From assembly GCA_937912045.1 (NCBI GenBank), contig CALDPI010000117.1, positions 1-5,366 of the forward strand: a DNA stretch of 5,366 nucleotides. Direction: 5' to 3'. The stretch's first letter is position 1. Each line of letters opens with the position of its first letter. Source of the DNA: an uncultured Clostridia bacterium. Lineage in GTDB: Bacteria; Bacillota; Clostridia; Oscillospirales; Acutalibacteraceae. This document shows positions 1-5,349 of this stretch, piece by piece. The notes under the pieces were generated by a model. That model was given only the letters and a program-made list of their open reading frames with translations, did not search any database and had not been told where the DNA came from. The translations under genes were made by a program, and so were the position numbers.

Positions 1-32
1 CGAGATTTGAACTCGTGACCTTTTGCACCGAA
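1..32 (-). terminator. Partial expression platform hairpin of the cobalamin riboswitch
   Basis: This stretch lies just 3' of the riboswitch aptamer on the minus strand. It begins a hairpin, with CGAG (15-12) pairing to CTCG (4-1) around the 7-nt loop TTCAAAT. The 5' arm reads GGTCACGAG, so the stem could extend to 9 bp if the sequence beyond the left edge reads TGACC. A hairpin here would be the terminator or the start-site-sequestering stem that responds to B12. No U-tract or start codon is visible because the window ends. The same bases resemble a tRNA T-arm, but the rest of a tRNA is absent. Its presence is seen; its role is inferred. Confidence 0.4.
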
Positions 33-190
33 AGCTATGAGGTAAGTCTTCCGGCTCTGACACGTGTCCGACACCGCCTTCCCGTTTTCACAGTGGCATT
101 TTGGTGCGGTAGTAGTCAATACGGCGACGAGTTCGCCGGGGCATTTAACCCCGTTCCTTATTAAGTCTTGTAAAAAGACGCCACACAGCA
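33..190 (-). promoter_or_regulatory. Cobalamin (B12) riboswitch aptamer
   Basis: Read on the minus strand, this leader shows the conserved pieces of a cobalamin riboswitch in the right order. There is GGAA (157-154) followed by the hairpin CGGGG/CCCCG (153-149 with 141-137). Next comes a GCGAA...TCGTCGCC segment (about 136-123), then GCCACTGTG (97-89), CGGGAAGG (84-77) and the B12 box AGCCGGAAGACTTACCT (56-40). A closing P1 helix can be drawn between GCTGTG (189-184) and CATAGC (39-34), six pairs with one G-U. Members of this family bind adenosylcobalamin or related corrinoids. On binding they usually shut off B12 transport or synthesis genes, or B12-independent isozymes. The controlled gene is leftward, outside the window. 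No open reading frame in this stretch is convincing. The assignment rests on motif recognition; a covariance-model search was not possible here. Confidence 0.88.
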
Positions 191-208
191 ATATTAAAAT
201 GTATATTC

Positions 209-237
209 ATTATATAACTACCGCAAGGCTTTGTCAA
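209..237 (-). promoter_or_regulatory. Consensus sigma-A promoter for the riboswitch leader
   Basis: On the minus strand there is a perfect -35 TTGACA (237-232), a 17-bp spacer and a perfect -10 TATAAT (214-209). Transcription would start near 202, about 12 nt before the riboswitch P1 helix. The -35 box lies inside the last codons of the upstream SDR gene (the Val-Asp-Lys codons), and the spacer contains its stop codon. The downstream B12-controlled unit can therefore be transcribed independently of the SDR gene. Both hexamers match consensus exactly. Confidence 0.88.
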
Positions 238-1108
238 CATACTGTGACAGAACTTTTTCTGCGGTTTTTGAAATTTGCCTGCTCTCCTCTATGCTGCAGG
301 TTTTAAGCTTTCGAAGCTTCGGAGAGCCCCATATTCCAAAAATGCGCGGACCCAACCACGTGTGATAAGGGGTGGTCTTAAAAAGTCCCAAAAGGACAGA
401 AAGTGCCGCATGCTTTGGCTTCATAAATATTATTTTCATTGGGTGCTTTATGAGCGCAAAAATAAGCTTTGGGTAGTGTGCTGTTATATTTGTAAAGGTA
501 ATTCCCGGGTGGGCAACCGAAAGGGTTACACTATTTTCGCTTTTAAACAGCTCAAAAAGTGAAAACATTAAATAGCGTTTTGCATTGCCGTATGCGCGGC
601 TTGCGGCGGTAACACCCGAAAAGTCTGGGTTTGCCTTATCGCTTTTCGAATAATTGTGTGCAATGCTTCCGACGGCCACTACCCTGCCGCCGGTTTCGCG
701 CAGCTGCGGCATAAGCGTTTTTATCATATAATAGGGTGAGAGAAAATTGATTTGATAGACGTTGTCAAACCCACTCTTACACCTGTGGCGCGGAATGCTG
801 TATGCGCCTGCGTTGTGAATGAAATAATCAAGCTTGTGATTTTTGAGTTTTTCGCACGCAGAAAACACCGATGCTTCATCCTCTAAATCAACCTTATATA
901 ATATAATGTTTATGTTCGGGTGCTTTGAAAGCAGCTGAGATTTCAAAACGGAAGCTTTGCTTTGATTGCGGTCGAGCAATATTAAATCTGCGCCGAGAAA
1001 AGCCAGATATTCGCAAAGGTGCACACCGATTCCGCCCGTGCTGCCCGTCAACACGACGGTTTTGCCTGCAAGGCTTTCTGTGTTTTCTTTTAACCATTTA
1101 TTTATCAT
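218..1108 (-). CDS. Classical short-chain dehydrogenase/reductase, substrate unknown
   Basis: This 296-residue protein is an NAD(P)-dependent oxidoreductase with a Rossmann fold. The cofactor motif TGSTGGIG is at residues 21-28, NAGA at 99-102, and the catalytic tetrad reads Asn121, Ser148, Tyr173 and Lys177 (YGNAK), so the enzyme should be active. After strand beta-2 comes LLDRN: Asp46 favours NADH while Arg47 would suit NADPH, so the cofactor is unclear. The overall pattern resembles retinol-dehydrogenase-like or WW-domain-oxidoreductase-like SDRs, but the substrate cannot be named. The ATG at 1108 is chosen because AAAGGTAG lies 5-12 nt upstream. The frame extends to a TTG at 1174, but that start overlaps the preceding gene, and both it and the next ATG (1144) lie upstream of or inside a strong hairpin. 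The C-terminal third is basic with hydrophobic stretches, possibly membrane associated. No terminator separates its stop from the riboswitch leader. Confidence 0.85.
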   Translation of the reverse strand: MINKWLKENTESLAGKTVVLTGSTGGIGVHLCEYLAFLGADLILLDRNQSKASVLKSQLLSKHPNINIILYKVDLEDEASVFSACEKLKNHKLDYFIHNAGAYSIPRHRCKSGFDNVYQINFLSPYYMIKTLMPQLRETGGRVVAVGSIAHNYSKSDKANPDFSGVTAASRAYGNAKRYLMFSLFELFKSENSVTLSVAHPGITFTNITAHYPKLIFALIKHPMKIIFMKPKHAALSVLLGLFKTTPYHTWLGPRIFGIWGSPKLRKLKTCSIEESRQISKTAEKVLSQYVDKALR

Positions 1109-1125
1109 ATAATCTACCTTTAAAC

Positions 1126-1153
1126 AAAGCCACGATGATACCATCGTGGCTTT
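1126..1153 (-). terminator. 12-bp perfect hairpin between the two minus-strand genes, probable terminator
   Basis: AAAGCCACGATG (1126-1137) and CATCGTGGCTTT (1142-1153) are perfect complements around the 4-nt loop 1138-1141. On the minus strand the stem starts 4 nt after the stop codon of the dehydratase gene and ends in CTTTGTTT, a broken U-tract. On the plus strand it is followed by TTTTGGTTTATTTTT. It is probably a rho-independent terminator, perhaps bidirectional, or a read-through attenuator, because the SDR start codon is only 17 nt further on with no room for its own promoter. Confidence 0.7.
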
Positions 1154-1157
1154 TGGT

Positions 1158-3098
1158 TTATTTTTGGGTGGCAAGCTTCATTTCTTCCGCGTTTTGTGCG
1201 TTGCTGTTAAGCTCGCTCGGCTCCACATAGGTGGGAACGACCTTTAAAAGTGCTTCCTTTATAAGTGTGGAATCCGACTGTGCGCTTTCGCATACAAGCA
1301 CGTCTTTGAGGATTTCGAGCTTTTCTTTTACGCCCTCTCTTGTGTGGGGAGTATCCTTTTCGATGAATATCATATCGTTCTTGGTCTTATAGAGGGTGTC
1401 CGACTTCATAAGCAGTTCTTCATAAAGTTTCTCGCCCGGGCGAAGACCGATTTCTTTAATTTCGATATCCACATCCGGCTCGTATCCTGACAGACGTATC
1501 ATATTAACCGCGAGGTCATAAATCTTTACGGGCTTGCCCATATCCAGCACGAAAAGCTCACCCTGTTTGGCCATTGCACCCGCCTGCATTACAAGCTGAC
1601 TTGCCTCTGATATGGTCATAAAGTAACGAATTATACGCTTGTCCGTTATGGTGACGGGGCCACCGCGTGCAATCTGCTCACGAAATAGCGGTATTACCGA
1701 GCCGTTTGAACCGAGCACGTTGCCGAAGCGCACGGCAGAAAAGGACGTTTTTGAATCCATACGTGACCCTACAATCATCTCGCACAGGCGCTTTGATGCG
1801 CCCATAATATTGGTGGGGTTAACCGCCTTATCGGTTGAGATGAGAATGAATTTTTGCACGCCGTATTTTTCCGCTAAATCGACGGCGTTAAGCGTGCCGA
1901 ACACGTTGTTTTTTATAGCCTCGCAAGCGCTGTGCTCCATAAGTGGAACGTGCTTGTGTGCGGCGGCGTGGAAGACAATGTCGGGGCGGTATTTTTTAAA
2001 TACGCTTTCAAGCCTGTCCTTATCGCGCACCGAGCCGATTTCAACCACTAAATCAAGCGCACCTTCATAAAGGCTGTTCATCGATTGCTCAATTTCGTAG
2101 GCGTTGTTTTCATATATATCAAAAATGATGATTTTTGCAGGGTTTAACTTTGCGGTCTGACGGCAAAGCTCACTTCCGATGGAGCCACCGCCGCCCGTTA
2201 TGAGCACGGTTTTACCCGCGTAAAAGTCGGCTGCGTTGGTGCCGCTTATGGTAAGCGGCTGGCGGAAAAGCAAATCCTCAATTTCAAAGTTTCGGATTTT
2301 GAGCTTGCCGCCCTTATCACCGTCGCTGAGCGGTGCATCATATATTTTAACGCTGCAGCCAAGCGAGGTGTAACGGTTCCAAAGATAGTCAATCTGAGCG
2401 CTGTCTATCTTATTTATGGCAAGGATGACCTCGCCGATTTCTTTATCGTTTATAACCTTTTCGGCGTCCTTCGCATCGTAAACCGGAAGACCCGATATGG
2501 TGTTTTTTATCTTTGTGTTGTCGATATCAAAGAAGCAAACAGGCTTATACTTTGATTTGGGGGAGTTGCTAAGCTCACTCGCGAGATAGGCGCCAAGCTG
2601 CCCTGCGCCGATAATGGCAACGGGGATTCTGACCTTAACCTTTTGAATATAGTACGGATTATTTATATTAAGGTATTTGTAAATCATTCGATATGCGAAT
2701 CTTGCGGTGAGAGATGCCAGGGTTGTGAGTGCGGTTATGGTAATGCTGTACCAAATGCTTATGTAAAATTCGGAGACAAAATTTGTGATTATTCTGCTTA
2801 CAATCATTGAAGCAGTGCCTGCAATTAAATCGGACAGGACAAAGCGGAAATATGCCGACGTGCCTGCATAACGCCAGATGTTTCTGTATATGCCGAAAAC
2901 CCAGTGGCGAAGCGGAAACATAAAAATGGCGAGAAGCAGTGCGTTCGCCAAATAAAACCTCGAATCGTCTATTGGTGACTCGAAAGAATCGTAGTTAAAG
3001 AGGAAATAACACGCGAGATTTACAACTGCAAAAACGAATAAATCGAACAGCATAAGTATTCTGTGACGCGCTTTTCCACGCAGAAAGCTCAGGTCCAA
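1158..3098 (-). CDS. Membrane-anchored polysaccharide biosynthesis NDP-sugar dehydratase/epimerase (CapD/FlaA1/PglF family)
   Basis: This 646-residue protein matches the full-length architecture of membrane-bound UDP-sugar 4,6-dehydratases, which act on UDP-GlcNAc-type sugars for capsule, O-antigen-like or glycoprotein glycans. Four hydrophobic helices lie at about residues 14-34, 48-70, 83-104 and 111-133. A first, CoA-binding-like Rossmann domain carries GAGQLG (164-169). A second, catalytic SDR-type domain carries TGGGGSIG (301-308), AAAHKHVPLME (378-388), STDK (421-424), M432-xxx-K436 and RFGNVLGSNGSV (457-468). RPGEKLYEELL (553-563) is a typical C-terminal motif. Met432 occupies the place of the usual SDR tyrosine, as known for PglF-type enzymes, so this is normal for the family. 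The start is TTG, fixed by a perfect AGGAGGT six bases upstream. It has its own promoter (3135-3163). The exact sugar product cannot be read from the sequence, and no glycosyltransferase or Wzx/Wzy gene is adjacent in this window. Confidence 0.93.
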   Translation of the reverse strand: MDLSFLRGKARHRILMLFDLFVFAVVNLACYFLFNYDSFESPIDDSRFYLANALLLAIFMFPLRHWVFGIYRNIWRYAGTSAYFRFVLSDLIAGTASMIVSRIITNFVSEFYISIWYSITITALTTLASLTARFAYRMIYKYLNINNPYYIQKVKVRIPVAIIGAGQLGAYLASELSNSPKSKYKPVCFFDIDNTKIKNTISGLPVYDAKDAEKVINDKEIGEVILAINKIDSAQIDYLWNRYTSLGCSVKIYDAPLSDGDKGGKLKIRNFEIEDLLFRQPLTISGTNAADFYAGKTVLITGGGGSIGSELCRQTAKLNPAKIIIFDIYENNAYEIEQSMNSLYEGALDLVVEIGSVRDKDRLESVFKKYRPDIVFHAAAHKHVPLMEHSACEAIKNNVFGTLNAVDLAEKYGVQKFILISTDKAVNPTNIMGASKRLCEMIVGSRMDSKTSFSAVRFGNVLGSNGSVIPLFREQIARGGPVTITDKRIIRYFMTISEASQLVMQAGAMAKQGELFVLDMGKPVKIYDLAVNMIRLSGYEPDVDIEIKEIGLRPGEKLYEELLMKSDTLYKTKNDMIFIEKDTPHTREGVKEKLEILKDVLVCESAQSDSTLIKEALLKVVPTYVEPSELNSNAQNAEEMKLATQK

Positions 3099-3104
3099 GG
3101 CCGC

Positions 3105-3111
3105 ACCTCCT
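3105..3111 (-). promoter_or_regulatory. Perfect Shine-Dalgarno that fixes the TTG start of the dehydratase gene
   Basis: The minus strand reads AGGAGGT, then GCGGCC (6 nt), then TTG at 3098-3096. The next in-frame ATG is residue 16, inside the first membrane helix and without such a site, so the rarer TTG codon is the likely start. Confidence 0.88.
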
Positions 3112-3134
3112 CAATTTAGTCTCATACAAAACTA

Positions 3135-3163
3135 ATTATAATACATTTGTTGAAAATAGTCAA
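3135..3163 (-). promoter_or_regulatory. Sigma-A promoter for the dehydratase gene
   Basis: On the minus strand: -35 TTGACT (3163-3158), 17-bp spacer, -10 TATAAT (3140-3135). The start of transcription would be near 3128, giving a leader of about 30 nt. The -35 box sits in a small inverted repeat, GTTGA/TCAAC (3164-3160 with 3153-3149), that might be a binding site but is too short to assign. Confidence 0.85.
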
Positions 3164-3251
3164 CTTTATTTAAATTTTTCCAAGTATTTAGTTTTTTCTT
3201 CATAATTTTTAAATTTCACTTAAAAAATTTTCCAAAAATGCGGAAAAACGC

Positions 3252-3279
3252 TTGACAAAATTTTGAATGGTGATATAAT
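3252..3279 (+). promoter_or_regulatory. Sigma-A promoter for the feo operon
   Basis: Perfect -35 TTGACA (3252-3257), 16-bp spacer, perfect -10 TATAAT (3274-3279). Transcription would start near 3286, inside the palindrome that follows. With such a strong core promoter, expression is presumably limited by a repressor. It is divergent from the dehydratase promoter, with the two -35 boxes about 88 bp apart. Confidence 0.85.
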
Positions 3280-3280
3280 A

Positions 3281-3310
3281 TCATATGGTTAGCGGCGGCT
3301 AACCATATGA
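3281..3310. promoter_or_regulatory. Palindromic operator overlapping the feoA transcription start
   Basis: TCATATGGTTAGC (3281-3293) and GCTAACCATATGA (3298-3310) form perfect 13-bp arms around GGCG. The palindrome begins 1 bp after the -10 box, a classic repressor position. Because transcription should start at about 3286, the left arm would not be fully present in the RNA, which favours a DNA operator over an mRNA hairpin. The half-sites GGTTAG and CTAACC match those of the DtxR/IdeR consensus (TTAGGTTAGSCTAACCTAA) but are separated by 6 bases instead of 1. A metal-dependent repressor that senses iron is inferred; its gene is not in the window. Confidence 0.75.
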
Positions 3311-3334
3311 CGATTAACATTAACTGGTGATACT

Positions 3335-3550
3335 ATGAATTTGAATGACGCCACGCTCGGCACTGAATATATTATCGTAGATATAAACACCGATGATGAG
3401 GAATTGGACGCTTTTCTCTTCTCTCTCGGCTGTTACAGTGGCGAGAAAATTACTGTAGTTTCACGAATGAGAAAAAACTGCGTTGTATCCATTAAGGACG
3501 CACGATATAACATTGATAACCAGCTTGCAGAAGCCATTGAAATAGCTTAA
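3335..3550 (+). CDS. feoA: FeoA, small ferrous iron transport accessory protein
   Basis: This 71-residue protein matches the small SH3-like beta-barrel FeoA family in size (70-85 residues is usual) and pattern. It starts with a short lead (NLNDATLGTEYIIVDI). The helix and turn DAFLFSLGCYSGEKITVV (25-42) is its version of the family's LxxLGLxxGxxVxVV segment. Strands follow to the end (VVSIKDARYNIDNQLAEAIEI). FeoA binds the cytoplasmic part of FeoB and is thought to modulate Fe2+ transport. The site upstream of the ATG is weak (GGTGAT, 6-11 nt away). The gene is first in the feo operon, directly behind the palindromic operator, and 104 bp ahead of feoB. Sequence identity to well-known FeoA proteins is probably low, but gene order makes the call firm. 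Confidence 0.88.
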   Translation: MNLNDATLGTEYIIVDINTDDEELDAFLFSLGCYSGEKITVVSRMRKNCVVSIKDARYNIDNQLAEAIEIA

Positions 3551-3582
3551 AAAAACACTCGGCCCTGTGCCGCTTGTTTTTT
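3550..3582 (+). terminator. Terminator-like hairpin between feoA and feoB
   Basis: Starting at the last base of the feoA stop codon, AAAAAACA (3550-3557) pairs with TGTTTTTT (3575-3582). A 2x2 mismatch separates this from an upper stem CGGC/GCCG (3560-3563 with 3569-3572) with loop CCTGT. The shape, a G+C-rich top followed by a T-run, is that of a rho-independent terminator, though the 4-bp GC core is short. It could reduce feoB transcription relative to feoA, or mark feoB as a separately initiated unit. Confidence 0.55.
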
Positions 3583-3589
3583 GAAGGCG

Positions 3590-3607
3590 AGTTAGCCACC
3601 GCTAACT
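3590..3607. promoter_or_regulatory. Second copy of the feo operator-like inverted repeat
   Basis: AGTTAGC (3590-3596), spacer CACC, GCTAACT (3601-3607). The core GTTAGC-N4-GCTAAC is identical to the core of the palindrome at 3281-3310, with the same 4-nt spacing but a different spacer sequence and without the outer CATATG arms. It sits 47 bp before the feoB start. The conserved half-sites with a changed spacer suggest a protein-binding site. A weak -10-like TGTAAT at 3616-3621 follows, but no convincing -35 is seen. Confidence 0.6.
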
Positions 3608-3640
3608 GAACTTTATGTAATAAAGCATTCTGATATCATA

Positions 3641-3647
3641 GAGGAGG
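3641..3647 (+). promoter_or_regulatory. Strong ribosome binding site of feoB
   Basis: GAGGAGG lies 7 nt before the ATG at 3655. It is much stronger than the site of feoA, so feoB does not depend on translational coupling. Confidence 0.85.
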
Positions 3648-3654
3648 AAAATAA

Positions 3655-5349
3655 ATGAGAATCGCTTTAACAGGCAACCCGAACTCAGGCAAGACCACGA
3701 TGTTCAACGCCCTCACCGGCAGAAACGAAAAGGTGGGAAACTGGGCAGGTGTTACCGTTGAGAAAAAAGAACACCCCATTAAGAAGGCCTACTACGACGG
3801 GGATGCGCAGTTGTTTGCTGTTGACCTTCCCGGTGCATACTCTATGTCACCCTTTACAAGTGAAGAGAGCATCACAAGCGGATACGTAAGGCAGGAAAAT
3901 CCCGATGTTATTATCAACATTGTGGATGCCACAAACTTGAGTCGCAGCCTTTTCTTCACCACACAGCTTTTAGAGCTGGGAATCCCGGTTGTTGTCGCCC
4001 TGAATAAAAGTGATATAAATAAGAAAAAGGAAACCGTTATCGACACAGACACTCTCGCAAAGAAGCTCGGCTGTACCGTTGTTAACACCGTTTCCACCGC
4101 ACACGACGGACTCAAGGCAGTGGTCGAGGCTGCTGTTGCCGCGTATGGCACAAGCCAGACAGCGCCCTACCTCCAGGGTGATGTTGATTTGACCGACAAA
4201 AAGGCGGTTATTGCCGCAGACCGCGCACGCTTTGCCTTTGTTAACGATATTGTAAAAGAGGTTGAAACGCGCAAAGTTCTCACAAAGGATATAAACCTTG
4301 GCGATAAGATTGACGCTGTAATCACAAACAAGTGGCTCGGTATTCCGATTTTTGCGGTTGTTATGTTCCTCGTATTCCAGATTTCGCAGGTTTGGGTCGG
4401 AACACCCATTGCCGATTTGTTGGTTGCGTGGCTTGAAACGTTTCAGGGTTGGGTTGGCGAGCTTCTCGCAGACGCAAGTCCTCTGCTTTCCGCACTGCTT
4501 GTTGACGGTGTAATCGGCGGTGTGATTGCCGTTATCGGCTTCTTGCCGCTTGTTATGGTAATGTATTTTCTCATTGCCATTTTGGAAGACTGCGGATATA
4601 TGTCGCGCGTTGCCGTCGTACTTGACCCCATCTTTAAAAAGGTTGGCCTTTCGGGCAAATCGGTTATTCCGTTTGTCATCACAATCGGCTGTGCCGTTCC
4701 CGGAATTATGGCAAGCCGCACCATCCGCAACGAGCGTGAGCGCAGAGCCACCGCTATGCTGGCTCCCTTTATGCCCTGCGGCGCCAAGATCCCCGTTATC
4801 ACTCTGATCGCCGGTGGCGCAAAAATGCCTGTAATTTCGCTTTTTGCCGGCGTATTCTTCGATAATGCCGGTTGGGTCAGCACGGTTATGTATCTTTCGG
4901 GCATTGTGCTTATTTTCCTCGGCGCACTGCTTGTAAACAAGATTGCGGGACACAAGGCAAGAAAATCCTTCTTCATTATTGAGCTGCCCGAGTATAAAAT
5001 TCCGTCACTCTGGGGCGCGTTCAAGTCAATGTGCTCTCGCGGTTGGGCATACATAGTTAAGGCTGCTACAATTATACTCCTTTGCAACACCGCCGTTCAG
5101 ATTATGCAGTCGTTCAACTGGAAATTCCAGCTTGCAGAAACGGCCGACACCTCTATCCTCGCATCCATTGCAGGACCGTTTGCATATCTTTTGGTTCCCG
5201 TTGTCGGAATTTTGAGCTGGCAGCTGGCAGCCGCCGCTGTTACAGGCTTTATTGCTAAGGAAAACGTTGTTGGTACATTAGCAGTATGTTATGCGCTTAC
5301 AAACCCAATCTGTAAACTTTCCGTATTTTCTATACAATATATTAAATAA
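3655..5349 (+). CDS. feoB: FeoB, ferrous iron transporter with GTPase domain; C-terminus truncated or interrupted
   Basis: FeoB is the inner-membrane Fe2+ permease with an N-terminal G-protein domain. Visible motifs are G1 GNPNSGKT (7-14), G2 Thr34 in GNWAGVTVE, G3 DLPG (57-60), G4 NKSD (117-120) and a G5-like VSTAHDGL (146-153). A helical spacer region covers about 178-225. Membrane segments follow at about 229-248, 283-310, 336-353, 378-402, 406-428, 463-481 and 503-533. Both Gate motifs are present: GCAVPGIMASRTI (345-357) and PFMPCGAKIPV (371-381). Family members are usually well over 600 residues. This frame stays FeoB-like through GFIAKENVVGTLAVCYALTN (531-550), then ends in an AT-rich 12-14 residue tail with no resemblance to the final FeoB helices. 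The missing C-terminus probably makes the product non-functional or altered. Possible causes are an inserted element, a rearrangement or an assembly break, since the window ends 17 bp later. Family identity is certain; the reason for truncation is not. Confidence 0.95.
   Translation: MRIALTGNPNSGKTTMFNALTGRNEKVGNWAGVTVEKKEHPIKKAYYDGDAQLFAVDLPGAYSMSPFTSEESITSGYVRQENPDVIINIVDATNLSRSLFFTTQLLELGIPVVVALNKSDINKKKETVIDTDTLAKKLGCTVVNTVSTAHDGLKAVVEAAVAAYGTSQTAPYLQGDVDLTDKKAVIAADRARFAFVNDIVKEVETRKVLTKDINLGDKIDAVITNKWLGIPIFAVVMFLVFQISQVWVGTPIADLLVAWLETFQGWVGELLADASPLLSALLVDGVIGGVIAVIGFLPLVMVMYFLIAILEDCGYMSRVAVVLDPIFKKVGLSGKSVIPFVITIGCAVPGIMASRTIRNERERRATAMLAPFMPCGAKIPVITLIAGGAKMPVISLFAGVFFDNAGWVSTVMYLSGIVLIFLGALLVNKIAGHKARKSFFIIELPEYKIPSLWGAFKSMCSRGWAYIVKAATIILLCNTAVQIMQSFNWKFQLAETADTSILASIAGPFAYLLVPVVGILSWQLAAAAVTGFIAKENVVGTLAVCYALTNPICKLSVFSIQYIK

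Noticed and set aside
1..86. Class II tRNA on the minus strand, suggested by GGTCACGAGTTCAAATCTCG resembling variable-loop plus T-arm bases
   Set aside because: No anticodon arm with U33 or a canonical D-arm can be folded, while the upstream bases match cobalamin riboswitch motifs throughout. The T-arm-like hairpin fits the expression platform.
1109..1174. A longer SDR start at TTG 1174 or ATG 1144
   Set aside because: The first overlaps the preceding gene and has no clear ribosome binding site. The second lies inside a 12-bp hairpin. The ATG at 1108 has a reasonable site and sits at the usual distance from the Rossmann motif.
1578..1830. Met in place of the catalytic Tyr in the dehydratase (M-xxx-K) as a possible inactivating change
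   Set aside because: Methionine at this position is known for PglF-type dehydratases, so it marks the family rather than a defect.
1639..2070. Plus-strand open frame opposite the dehydratase gene
   Set aside because: It is antisense to the conserved catalytic domain and has no promoter, ribosome site or recognisable motif.
3205..3246. Inverted repeats in the AT-rich divergent region, such as TTTTCC/GGAAAA
   Set aside because: They are short and made of A/T runs expected by chance in such sequence, and they lie upstream of the mapped promoter elements.
3970..4953. Long minus-strand open frame (327 codons) opposite feoB
   Set aside because: Its composition is rich in Asn, His, Gly and Cys with no domain pattern, and it lies fully antisense to clear FeoB motifs. 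It is a shadow of feoB codon usage.
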